Source: Portunus trituberculatus
Lineage: Eukaryota; Arthropoda; Malacostraca; Decapoda; Portunidae
Assembly (NCBI RefSeq): GCF_017591435.1
Contig: NC_059278.1
Span: 11,075,812-11,139,811 of the forward strand
Direction of reading: 5' to 3'
Length of the DNA: 64,000 bases
Shown: in pieces, positions 35,095 through 46,065 of the stretch
Layout: each line of letters starts with the position of its first letter
Numbering within the stretch: the first letter of the stretch is position 1
Made by a program: the position numbers and the translations under genes
The notes under the pieces: generated by a model
Told to the model about the DNA's origin: nothing
Database searches by the model: none
The model's input: the letters and a program-made list of their open reading frames with translations, nothing else

Positions 35095-35901
35095 GTCAGT
35101 CGTAGTGACAATCATAAGCTGCTACACAGTTATTCCACTGTCGTACCAATGTCCTTGTTCATGCCGAGATTTCGCGAGACAAGGCCACGCCCCCACAATC
35201 AAGGTAAAATGTCTCGTATTCATTTTACCTTGCCGACAAGAAGATCGTTCGGCATTCGTATGAACATCAGACTGTCGTTGACGTAAACCGACAGAGTGTT
35301 ACGACAGTCATCAATGACTGTCAACTATCGTGCCGCATACGTCGTTGGTTATATACAAAGGCACCCCTCTACCATCCTGCATAGTTTCCGTTCATCATCC
35401 ATATATGTAAAAGCAGTTAGAGTTCACATTTACAATGGAGGACATGTACGAGCTCGGGATCAACCCCAGGAGCAGGCTCGCTTTTGCGAGCAATTCTGGC
35501 AACTCACATTTTCTTCTTCATCGTCATCCCCGTCGTCGTCGCCTTTTTTCATAGTCGTCGTCAGCGGGGGTGGGGTTCAAAAGCACCTCAGCATCGCTAT
35601 CGAGGTGCCTGGTACCTTTTGCGCGCTGATCCTCGTGTCTCCACCAGACAGTCCACGACTGTACCTAATTTGCATAAAGACTTGGTCGTTTCTCTTACGA
35701 AAATGGTTACCTCACACCACAATTTCCTCAACTCTCGCTATCTGGAGCTATCGGGAGCAAAGATCGTGATAGTGTAACCCCAGCCTAAGTCTGTTCCCGT
35801 AATATAACCACACGAAACGTATTGTGGAAATTGTACTTCATTACTACTTTGTTAGGAGGCGCAGTTGGTAACATTTACAGCCCTGCCTTTCATTACACCA
35901 C

Positions 35902-35904
<3 letters not shown>
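35095..35904. other. Spacer; one long plus-strand frame of doubtful meaning
   Basis: A TATA-like TTATATACA lies near 35349. Plus-strand frames at 35296-35769 and 35484-35777 are serine- or arginine-rich because of TCG/TCC-rich sequence, and resemble no family I can name. A short palindrome, GACAGTCAT/ATGACTGTC, lies at 35303-35322. Confidence 0.5.

Positions 35905-35979
<75 letters not shown>
35905..35979. repeat. (AG)n microsatellite abutting the LINE C 3' end
   Basis: About 37 AG units. LINE C sequence starts immediately after it. Confidence 0.98.
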
Positions 35980-35983
<4 letters not shown>

Positions 35984-36233
35984 ATTTAATTTATTGCGCT
36001 CAAAAGCGTCAGACCTAAATAATTACAAATGAACAAATTGTAACATAAACAATAATACAATAATAGAAAAAAAGACTAAGTACGAGTACAGAAACCGAAA
36101 GTGAAATACAAAGAAACTATAAAGCAGGTGAAAAACAGGGTTAACATAAGAAAACAAAACAGTGAAAGTATGAAGCTTCAGCATCCGCCAAACTTCGGGA
36201 ACCGCGCGAGGACGACGTCCAAAGTATCCCCCT

Positions 36234-37084
36234 TCAGGAGGTGACGACACACCTCAACAAGCGGAACATCTGCAGCACACTGACCTCAGGGCAGTGGAGA
36301 CAATGGTGTTCCAAAGTGTTACTGTCGAGGGCACCACACATGGGGCAGAAAGAGAAGTGAGGTACGTCTGGCAGGCCAGCGACCTCGCACACCGGCCTGT
36401 AACCGAGGCGGAGCCTGGCGGACACCACATTATGCCGCCGGACCATGACTCTTTTGCGATGATACTTGTAATTGTGGAGGCGAAAGGATCAATGCCATGG
36501 TGATACTTTCTTCCTCTGGCGGTCCCGGGCTTGGTCGATGGAACAGGGCAGCAGCTTTGATGCAGGTCAGGGCACACGAGAAACCTGACGCCAGCCGCTG
36601 GAGAAGGCAAAGTGCAGGCTGCCTTAGCAAGGTCGTCAACTCTGTCACTACAGAAGATATTAATGTGAGAAGGAATCCACACAAAGCTAACACTGAGAGC
36701 CATACGACGACTGAAGGCCAAAGAAGACAAGATACAACGTACAATCTCAGTGCAGCGTGCGTTAGTACTTGAAAAGGGCCTGAAGGGCAGACTTAGAGTC
36801 ACAGATAACCATCGCACTGAGTCCACGTTGGCACAGAAGGCTGACTGCGTCGAAGATGCCGTAGAAGGTGGAACTGGAGTATTCTGGGAGACGTCGGCCT
36901 ATCCAGCCTCCAGGCGGAGCGTCCGTGTCTAGGGAGAAGATTGCACACCCTGCCCGTCCATCGGCTTGAACGGAGCCATCGGTGTAGAGGAGACGAGGCA
37001 CAGGAAGGGAGGACGACACCTGAGCTATAGTTTCCAATGCCAATTGTCGTTGTAGTACAGGGTGTGCCGTGGTTGAGGTGGTTA
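36234..37084 (-). pseudogene. LINE C ORF2, RNase H and C-terminal part
   Basis: RNase H opens with RLLYTDGSVQADGRAGCAIF (about 36990-36930), continues with FYGIFDAVSLLCQRG and VICDSKSALQALF, then after a frameshift VSFVWIPSHINIFCSDRVDDLAKAA. The C-terminal zinc-like FCPMCGALDSNTLEHHCLHC follows at about 36340-36300. It is the downstream half of the protein whose RT ends at 42522. The enzyme would remove RNA from the hybrid. Frameshifts near 36760 and 36450. Confidence 0.85.
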
Positions 37085-37300
37085 TGTAGTGGATGGATGG
37101 ATGGATTTTAAAAAAAGTGCCGCAACAGCCAAGGTCATATGGCGCCGCTTTAAAGATTTAAAATGTCTAAAAACAGTTAAAAACCGTACAGTAGTTTAAA
37201 AACTAAAAAAGGACAATAAAACTAAATAAAATATTAAAATACATAATAAAATAAGAATAAAATTCATAGCTTTGGGAGAAGGCCAGCTTCTCCCAAAAAT

Positions 37301-40300
37301 CTAAAAACGTCTTGGCCTTGGGCCAGGCACTCTGGTCCAAGGACCTTTGAGATATAATAACGCTATCAAACTAAGGCACTCTACCAATAGGTGCCGCACG
37401 GTAAGCGGCACCAGGCAATCATCACAGTAAGGTTGAGGGTCCCTGGTCAACAGGTACCTTTGTGTAAGGCCAATAAAGTCTGTAAATGTCGATCCCGAAC
37501 ATGGGTGTATGTCCAGTGAGGGATAGAGGAAGTAGTGATCTCTCCAATTTTCGAGGTTGCGACCCCTGTTAGCCATCTCCTCTGCCAAATTGCTGACACT
37601 GCCTCACGAATTAGAGGAAAGACATCTCGAAACGGAACAGAGGCAGGAGTTGGAGCGCGACTTGCTGCCTCTTTAGCGAGGCGATCTGCGTGTTCATTCC
37701 CTGGAACACCAACGTGACCAGGGACCCAACAAAACCCAACACGATATCCTCGTTGTGTAAGAAGGTATAGCCACTCCAGGGCTGATAAAACCAAAGGGTT
37801 AAATGATATAGTGCAAAAGAGAGAAGTAAGAGCACTGCGACAGTCACTAAAAATTGTAAAAGAGGAAACCGGGAGAGTAAAAATTATTTGTAAAGCTAGG
37901 ACTATGGCAGACAGCTCCGCAGTAAAGACGGATGCCACTGAAGGAAGGCTGCCAGACCGATAAAAGAGGAAAACCACACTAAATCCAACGCCTGCGTCGG
38001 ATTTGGAGCCATCAGTAAAAACAGGGATATCATCAGAATGCATAAAAAAGTGTTCTAAAAACCGTGCGTGGGACAGAGCTGGCAGAAAATCCTTCTTGCC
38101 ATCCATGGCAGGGCATAATGAGATAACAGGAAGCTGCCAATAACCGACTCGTGGGAGCCGGAAAAAGTACACAGGAGTGGGGTCGATAGGTAACTCAACC
38201 ATGAAATTTGCAACTCTAAGGCCAAAAGGTTTAGGGAGACTCGGTCGAGTGACATTTGCCTGCGAACACGAGTCCCGCAACATTGACAGACAAGGGACAG
38301 AATCGGGAAGACGGTGGGTGCGAAACCAACACCGGAGCATCGAAGACTGGCGCCGGAGGTCGAGCGGCCAAAAACCAGCATCCACTAGGAGGCTAGGTAT
38401 TGGAGATGTCCGAAAAGCACCTGTAGCCAAGCGGACCCCAGCATGATGCACGGGGTCAAGCGTGCGTAGTCGTGCATCCGTTGCGGATGAGTAGATCTCA
38501 CAGCCGTATTCCAGCTTGGAAGTATGAGTGTACGGTGAAGCAGCAGCAACGTGTCCCTGTCCGCACCCCAAGAGGTGTGACTTAAAACCCGAAGAAGGGA
38601 TAATGCCTGCCGACAAGACGCCTTAAGAGAACGGAAATGGGGAACCCAGGTGAGACGGTTGTCAAATAAAAGGCCAAGATATCGAGTCGCCTCCACGCAT
38701 GAGAGGCGTCTATTGGCGAGGTATAAATCCGGGTCTGGATGGACACCACGGTTGCGACAAAATGCATGGCTACGGTCTTTGAGGTGGAGAATCGAAAACC
38801 GTTCATGTTGGCCCAACTGGACACCCTATTGATCGCCAGTTGGAGCTTGCGCTCAATCAGTGACATCCTAGCAGCAGCAAATGAAATACATAAATCATCA
38901 ACATATAAGGAGCTGTGAATGCCATCTGGGAGAGTATCAATAACACCATTTATGGCGACTGCGAATAATGTAACACTAAGAATACTTCCCTGTGGAACGC
39001 CATCATTTAGAGCAGTAGCCTCAGAGAGAACACTCCCCACTCGAACCCGTAAAAAAACGTCTGGATAAAAACTGCTGGATAAAATAGGAAGGTGGCCACG
39101 AAGGCCAAAATTAAACAAAGACTGTAAAATGCCATGACACCAAGCCGTGTCGTAGGCCTTCTCCAGGTCAAAAACACTGTTACTTGATGGTGGTGATTAG
39201 CGAAGGCCTCACAAATGGAAGACTCTAGGGATAAAAGAGCATCAGTAGTAGACCTCATCTTTCGGAAGCCGTACTGTACCGATGACAAGTACTTCCCCCT
39301 CTCCAAGTACCACATGAGTCTTACATTTACCATCTTTTCTAACACTTTACAAATGCAGGATGTCAAAGATATAGGACGGTAGTTCGTAGCCTGGAGATTA
39401 TCTTTCCCAGGCTTCGGAAATGGGAGAACCACTGCCACAGCCCAAGAAGATGGAAAGTCACCGGTATGCCAAATCATATTATAAAGATTTAAAAGAAAGT
39501 TAAAAGCACTGTCAGACATGTGGCGCAAGAAGGCATAAGGTATATCATCTGGCCCAGGAGAAGAGTCGTGACACTGGGACAAAGCAGTCCGCAACTCGGA
39601 AGCAGAGAAAGGGACATTATAAGACTCCTCCAGCGGAAGAAAAGTTTATGCCGAGAGATTCCATTCTCTGGCGGTGACGTGCGCCCGGGCTGCAGGATGC
39701 CTCCGGGAAACACTGGCAAAGTGCTCCGCGAAGAGGTCGGCGACATTCCTAGGGTCTGCCACCGTTCGCCCAGCAGACAACAAAATTGGTGGGAAGGAGC
39801 AGAATACTTCCCAGCAATTCGGCGGACTTTGTTGAAGACATCCGTAAGAGGGTGCGGACGTTTATGGAAGAGACATAGGCTTTCCACGAGGCTCTTTGTG
39901 CCTCTTTCAAAACGCGGCGGGCCCGAGCTCGGCAGCGCCGAAAAGCTTCCAGGCACTGCGGGTCCCCACGATGTCGCCGGAGACGAGAGAAAGCTGCCCG
40001 TTTCTCTTTCACCGCTGCAGTGCATGCTGCGTTCCACCAAGGAACGGGACGCTTAGTAAAGCGACCTGACGTCCTAGGGATTGTCTGAAGCGCTAAAGAA
40101 ATAAAAAATCGGTAAAATAATCAACAGCCTCAGCACAAGTAGAAAAGTCAGCCAGCGGACGGATAAAAGAGCTAAGGTCTGTGAATCGACGCCAATCTGC
40201 CTTGTCTAAAACCCAGCGTGGGGGCCGGGACTGTGGCTCAGAGTTCACACATTCCAATAAAATCGGAAAGTGGTCACTACCGTGTAAATCCGGTAGGACT

Positions 40301-40872
40301 CGCCAATTAAAATCAAGGAAAGAATTAGATGTACAAAGAGAAAGATCGATAGCTGTAAAAGTCCCAGTAGGACTGTAGAATTGTGTAACATCCCCAGAAT
40401 TTAAAATATCCAATCCCTCATCCTCAATAAAAGAACCGATTAAAACCCCACGAGGATTACTAGCACCTTCATCCCACAATGGGTGACGGCCGTTAAAATC
40501 TCCCAACAAAAGAAAAGGCGGAGTCAGCTGATGCACCAGGCCGTCAAGCTCACCCCTGGAGACAGGAAGCCGAGGAGGGAGATATAAACTGCAGATGGTG
40601 TACAGTCGTCCTATAAAGACCTTAACAGCAACCACCTGAAGGGGAGAGTTAAGTTGTAACGGGATATCAGGTATATCCTGACGGACTAGAATAGCTGTGC
40701 CACCGTGGTGGCCCTGGTCAGGGAAAGGAGTGTTAAAAAAGGCACGATAGCCAGGAGGACTAGAATAAGTACTATCACCTAGCATAGTCTCTTGTAGAGC
40801 CCCAACAGAGCGAGAGGTAACAGGAGTTGTCGTCCTCGGACCGATCAACTCAGCAGAAGAGCGAGCGGCCAA
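37301..40872 (-). pseudogene. ORF2 of LINE A copy 2: endonuclease-RT-RNase H, broken
   Basis: The endonuclease (40800-40230) is well preserved: AFFNTPFPDQGHHGGTAILV, LLLGDFNGRHPLWDEGA, TAIDLSLCTSN and the catalytic GSDHFPIL. RT (about 39700-38600): SSPGPDDIPYAFLRHM, ATNYRPISLTSCICKVLEKM, FRKMRSTTDALL, first aspartate in FDLEKAYDTAW (~39165, reached after a frameshift), NDGVPQGSILSVTLFAVAIN and the catalytic YVDDLCISFAAA (~38890). RNase H (38060-37640): VFTDGSKSDAGVGFSVVF, ELSAIVLALQ, VPGHVGVPGNEHADRLAKEAAS. A C-terminal CDDCLVPLTVRHLLVEC ends it. Frameshifts around 39180, 38520 and 37470 inactivate it. Confidence 0.92.
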
Positions 40873-42062
40873 TGCAGCATAGAATGTCGCACCAGTACCG
40901 TCCTTCTGGCAGTACAGGAGTTAACGGCGGGCGCTACCTAGGCTTATGAACTGAGTGTTAGCAAATTGTAGAATGTCCTGCTCTAGGCGATACCTGGGGC
41001 ATTGCCTGGAATGTACCTGGTGAGCATCACGGCAATGGAAACAATAAGCTGCACCATTGCAATGCTCCTCTGAATGTGAGTCGAGTGCAGAGCAATTACC
41101 ACATCGGGAAGCTTCCTTACACGAGCTTCCTTACACGAAGCACTGAAGAGGGCGAGAAATATAGCGCCTCACCCTAAGGTTGATAGGACCGATATGAACA
41201 TGGTCAGGAAGGGTGGAACCAAAAAAGGTGAGAAGGACCATGTTGGAAGAGTTCCTCATCTTAGTCACCTTTTGTACTGAGCTAGGGCACATTGCTAGTA
41301 TTTCCTCTTCTGGGAATTCATAGAGATCTTGACTATAAACACAACCTTTGTTATAGTTAAAGGTGGGATGTGCCTTAACAGTCTCAAACATGCTTTCAGA
41401 AGGACATGGGAGATGTTACAACATCCTTGCTTGCGTAAGATCTTTTGCTCGCACAAGCACCCCCTTCCCGTACTTCTTCAGATTCCCCTCAGGAATCGTG
41501 CCTATTTCTTTGGACAGGTACCGGGAGGCATGGATGAAATTCCCACGCCTATTTCTATAGTACGCCACAAACCAACGTGGAGGCGGGATCTGGCGGACTG
41601 GTGGAACCGAATTCCCTAAATAGTTTTCAAAAACATTTGGGATGTAATCCATGTCACTCTCTGAAATATTACGTGACTGGAGAAATGCCATGGCCGGCAA
41701 GGGGCAGAGATGCTACATTTTTATAAGCCAGACGGGCTTCATCACATGACAGAAAAGTTACATAGCAGCGGTTAGATGGAAAGTCCTTTTCATAAACCAG
41801 TCGAATGCGTAGAACCGTGCCATACACCTTGAAAAGTGAGTACAAGGTGTGGTAGGAAAATGATGGATTAACATTTACCATCAAAAGAGAGTCAGTCATA
41901 TGCAGCAGAAACGCGACCCTCAGAAGAACTCCCAGAACAGGAGACTGCTGCGGGAGGCCCTTGTGGAGGGGAATCCTCCTTCCCGCTCAGACCTAAAGAT
42001 GACGTCTCATGGGCCAGGTCAGCCACCTCACGAGAACCTGACTGTTTTTTGTGTTTCACCAT
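40873..42062 (-). pseudogene. ORF1 of LINE A copy 2: RRM and partial CCHC region
   Basis: The start is MVKHKKQSGSREVADL at 42062. The RRM reads LLMVNVNPSFSYHTLYSLF, RIRLVYEKDF and NRCYVTFLS. The middle is QSRNISESDMDYIPNVFENYL and IPEGNLKKYGKGVLVRAKDL, continuous here where copy 1 has the poly(A) insertion. A short duplication (ACGAGCTTCCTTACACGA, near 41120) and a missing segment damage the first knuckle. The tail is fused to the endonuclease by the 700-bp deletion near 40801. Confidence 0.82.
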
Positions 42063-42521
42063 ATGTATAATGTTACACAAAAAATTGGCTCCAGGAACAA
42101 GGGAAACCACCTACTGGGACTACAATGGGAGGGAGCGCTGGCTGCCATGGACGGGGTACCTCGTCCCCATGCGGACCAGTCGTTTTAAAAAAAGGTCCCA
42201 CATGATACGAAAGTTTGTCCACGGCAGAGCTGAGACCCCCCTCCCAAAGCATCCCAGCCTGGACACCCAACCATCCAGCACAGGACGGCCCCTATTGGGC
42301 GATCCCTCCAGCGGGTGGCTCCGCTGGTCCACTGGCAGCCTACGTAGGAACTATTTAGTCTGGCCCCTCACTGGCGACCTTACTAGCATGGGTAGCCCTC
42401 TCCCCCTCGAAAGGGCAGAGCAGGGGCCTAAGCCCCATCTAGCCTAGCTCGCCAGGTCACAGGGGCACGCAAGCCCCCCACCACGACAAGGCGGTTCCCA
42501 TCTGGGGGGAAGTGTAGTGGA

Positions 42522-44085
42522 CCACAGGGACAGGCAGCATCCACGGCGGGGGACCAGGAACATCCTCGCCTTCGGAGATGACAACATCCAGATCACGAAG
42601 GAGTGAGCTGACGGTCTTGATGAGGCGGCGGCCACCAGGATGTAGAGGAGGGATGGGAGAGGGGCGAGACAAGGCACCTTTCACAACCTGCGAGTAGTGA
42701 GGCGCCAACTGGGGAGAATAAAGGCATTTAGCGGTGAATCGTGCCATTATATATTGAATTCTGTCATAGAGAGGGGACAAATTGAGTTCAGCTTGCATGT
42801 TAACAACCCTCGTTGAGAAAGAGCAACCAAGAATGACTTGCATGACCTTATTCTGAAATATCTCAAGCGGTTGTAAGCAAGATCTTGGGAGCTGAACAAG
42901 AGCCGGGGAGAGATAGTCAATAACTGAAGGAATAAAAGTCACGTAGATGGTCCTCGCAACGGGTATGGAGATGCCATCAGCGTGATTCGTCAGCCACTGA
43001 AAAGGAGCGAGGCGTTTCTGCAGGTGCGTAAGAAGATCCTGGACCAAAGGGAGTGTTCGCTGGCCCTGGGGAGCGCGAGGGAGATTAACTGGAGTCCCGA
43101 GATAGAGGTACTGGCGGCAGAGAGGAACGTTACAGGCACCGATGAAGAACTGCGGCACCAATACAGGACTGACTGTAGAGAAGACCCTGCTCTTCTCAGG
43201 AGAGACGATTAGTCCACAAGCAGCAGCAGATGTATGAAAAGATTGAAGATAGGCTTGGAGAGCAACTGGAGATGAAGAATGAATGCAGATATCATCTGCA
43301 TATCAGTTAATAGTTATATCAGGCACATCAAGCAAGAGAGAAAGCAAGCGGTGCATTCAGACATTGAAAAGACATGGACTAAGCACCCCACCTTGAGGAG
43401 TCCCCAGATCAAAACCTTTATACGAACTACAGACACCATGAAATAAAACTCTAGAGGACCTGTTGCTCAGGTATCCCCGTAACCATTTTAGGAGGCGTCC
43501 CTTAACTCCAAAGGCCACCAGTTGGTCCAGAATGATATCCCTGTTTGCCACATCAAATGCGCTCTTGAGGTCAATGAAGGCCACCATGCTGCTGGAGGAA
43601 AGTTGAGAGTAGAGTTCTACGAGGCAGTGGTGCGTGCTCCGGCGCGACAGAAATCCAAAGAGACAAGAGGAAAGCTTAGACTCCAGCTGATACAGTAGGT
43701 GGGAGAGGAGGATGCGCTCCATGACCTTACTAAAGCAGGAGGTGAGAGAAACCGGCCGAAACTTATTCGTACCTGTCTTAGGGATAGGGACGATGGTGCT
43801 GCGGGTCCAGGCAGATGGCACATGTCCCTGGGAAAAACACAAATTATAGAGCCGAAGGAGTGGGTTATCAGGGACATGTTGAAGTAAACGGAGAACTGCA
43901 TACGTGATCCCATCGTCACCTGGCGCTGTCGTCTTGCCCCGAGCTAATGCACGTCTCAACTCCTCTTCAGTGATCGGTACCGCATCCTCATCATCACTTT
44001 TCAACAATGCAGCCATCAAACGGAGAGTGTGATGGTCCTCTTGGGTTGACAAAGCCTCCTGGATATGTGCTGGAAGATTAGTCAC
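42522..44085 (-). pseudogene. LINE C ORF2, reverse transcriptase
   Basis: RT motifs: TTAPGDDGITYAVLRLL, IVPIPKTGTNKFRPVSLTSC, FGFLSRRSTHHCLVELYS, first catalytic aspartate in MVAFIDLKSAFDVANRDII (~43580), LGTPQGGVLSPCLFNV. After two stops the catalytic YADDICIHS (~43295) lies in the same region. The 43161-42522 part is the thumb/connection (IYVTFIPSVIDYLSPALV, NKVMQVILGCSFSTRVVN). The protein is cut at 42522 by LINE A and resumes at 37084. Confidence 0.88.
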
Positions 44086-45127
44086 ACAGGACTGAGCAGC
44101 CCAGCCGTCAAGAAGTTCCTGTGCAAACTCAAATGAAGAGCATTGGCAGGCTTACGCCGTACCACCCTATTAATTAACTGCCACATGCTACTCACGCTTG
44201 TCCCTCGATTAATGTCGGCTGTAAACTTCTGCCATGATTCCGTCCTCACACTCCCTTGTAGAGCAACCAACTCGTCCCTGGCGGTCTCAAAATGGTGCAG
44301 GTTACCGGGCGTTGGATTCTCCTGAAATAGGCGGCCAGCCTCCACCACCGTCCTTTCAGCCAGAAGAATACGATTGTCCATGGTCCAGGTGTGGGGCTGA
44401 CGGGGACGCCGAAGATGCGGTCTGGTAACATAGCGTGTGAAGAAATCGGTAGTGTGTGAAACCAAAGAGGAGCAAAGGTCATCTGGTGAAGAGAGCTCAA
44501 ACCAGGCGGACATGTAGGCGATGTAGTTCGGACAATACTTGGGCGGGATAAAGATGCGTGGCCGATGGTGGACCGGAGATAACACCGCAGGAAGAGAATA
44601 CTGGAAGCTAAGGGCAACATGGTCTGAAAACAGAGCAGGAACAGAAGAACATTTCACGTGAGCTGCCACGAGGCCAGATGTAATAATATGGTCGAGAGTC
44701 CCGCCTAGGGAGTGGGTGGCACCACCAGTGGCCCAGTGTGTGAGGTGATGAGTCTGGATGTACTGTAGAAGACGGCGACTATTCCTGTTCGGGTTAGGAG
44801 AGACATCACCTATCTGTGGATGGCGAGCATTAAAATCGCCAATTAATACTGAGCCACAAGCAGCTGGGAGAGGCAAAGCTTCAAGTGAGAGGCCAAGTGG
44901 GGAACAATAGATATTATAAATAGAGTGGCGGATGCTATTGTCACCTCAAAAGACTGAAAGGTAGTGTCAGGATCAGTGGAGTAGCGAGGAGGCTTGTGAG
45001 GAATTGACGAGTGGATGTACGTTAGTAAGCCATTCCTTACCTGGTGTACGTAAGACACATAACCTGAAAGAACAGGAGCAACAGCAGGTTGTGGACGACC
45101 AACAAAGGCTTCCTGAATAAGTACCAT
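44086..45127 (-). pseudogene. LINE C ORF2, APE endonuclease
   Basis: LIQEAFVGRPQPAVAPVLSG holds the catalytic glutamate region. After a frameshift near 44880 come SVLIGDFNARHPQIGDVSPN, GGATHSLGGTLDHIITSG and FSDHVALSFQYSL, with the DFN and SDH signatures of APE-type LINE endonucleases. This domain nicks the target DNA to prime reverse transcription. Confidence 0.88.
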
Positions 45128-45227
45128 CTATGGAAGATATCTCATTACATAGGCCTGAAGGGTAGCAAGTTTACCGAATGAGGTCACGCCACAGCCATTC
45201 CAGGAGAGGATATGAAACGGAACACGA

Positions 45228-46053
45228 CTAGCAAACATTTCGGGAGCTATGAGGACGGGAACCAGGCGACGACGATGCAGCACACACATCGGCAGCAGGA
45301 GTGGAAGGTTCTGGCGTCAAACCAGCCCGCGTAGTCCAGGCCTCGAACCGCTGAGTGAGCGTGGAGAGCTTCTCGATGACAGTGTGATGTGCCTCGGTCA
45401 GCGTAGCCACAGTTGCCTCCACAGAAGCCTGCGAAGCTGCTAGGTTGGTAATACTGGTCTCCAGGGCATCCAAACGGGACTCGAGGGAGGATGTGAGAGC
45501 CTGCAGTTTCTTAACAGCACTCTGGAGAGCCAAGACGCGTGGAGGAAGAGAGGGAGAAGACGAGTCCGAGGAGGGAGGAAGCGTCACGGGAGGGTGTGGT
45601 GGTGGCGGCGGTGATAAGGGTCCCGATCGTAACGGAGAGGAGGAGCGACGTCTGGGGCAGCCATGCCATGCACTAACTCCCCGCACTTGGCAACGAGGGC
45701 ATTGCCAGTTGGAGGTGACGGACAGAGGCGGGGGAGGTGGAGGGGCGGCAGGAACTTCCGTTGATGGGTGGGCCTCGATGTAGACAGAAGCGAGAGTCAT
45801 GACGGCCAGAGCACCAACCACATTTCTCCGCAGCCGAACAGTACCTGGAGATGTGCCCCACCTCCCAGCAACGAAAACACATTGGACGGTTTGCAGCCAT
45901 TGGTCGAACCTCACATGGTGGCAAACACGGCAGAAAACTGAACGCCACAGTCGACGTGGGAGGCTCCTCATGAGACCACGTCACCACAATCCTGTTGAGC
46001 GGCTGTCCATTTTGGCGAAAGCGGCGGGCGATTTTCAAACATCTGTCATTCAC
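45228..46053 (-). pseudogene. LINE C ORF1, gag-like with CCHC knuckles and coiled coil
   Basis: It begins inside an RRM-like tail (NDRCLKIARRFRQNGQPLNRI), then the knuckles CFRCWEVGHISRYC and CGWCSGRHDSRFC. After a frameshift near 45790 come a third, CPRCQVRGVSAWHGC, a proline-rich linker, a coiled coil around LQSAVKKLQALTSSLESRLD, and repeated alanine/threonine-rich heptads. The N-terminus is lost at the junction with LINE L near 46065. Confidence 0.82.
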
Positions 46054-46065
46054 AACAATATCTCC

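Larger units (their letters stand above)
37094..42512 (-). mobile_element. LINE family A, copy 2, inserted in LINE C
   Basis: The target duplication TGTAGTGGA flanks it at 37085-37093 and 42513-42521. The 5' end (right) coincides with that of copy 1 (TTCCCATCTGGGGGG). The 3' tail (left) is TTTTTTTAAAATCC(ATCC)n on the minus strand, with tandem TCCA units that match the first bases of the target duplication. It lacks about 700 bp between ORF1 and the endonuclease (copy 1 positions 10447-11146) but retains the RT motif that copy 1 lost. Confidence 0.92.
35980..46065 (-). mobile_element. LINE family C (gag-like ORF1, APE endonuclease, RT, RNase H), split by LINE A copy 2
   Basis: It reads right to left: ORF1 (46053-45228), endonuclease (45127-44082), RT (44085-42522), interruption by LINE A copy 2 (37094-42512), then RNase H and C-terminus (37084-36234) and 3' end at 35980 beside (AG)n. 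Removing the insertion and one 9-bp repeat restores a continuous frame across the junction (...VVHY to ALETIAQVSS), so both halves are one element. The right end joins a LINE L copy at about 46065 with no clear duplication. The layout suggests an I/Jockey/R1-type LINE; the clade is not settled. Confidence 0.88.

Noticed and set aside
35095..35098. Target-site duplication for copy 2
   Set aside because: The bases beside the 3' LTR (GTCA) do not match those before the 5' LTR (TTAT).
35296..35777. A host or transposase gene
   Set aside because: Overlapping frames in a TCG/TCC-rich stretch; I tried to match a Harbinger-type pattern and could not.
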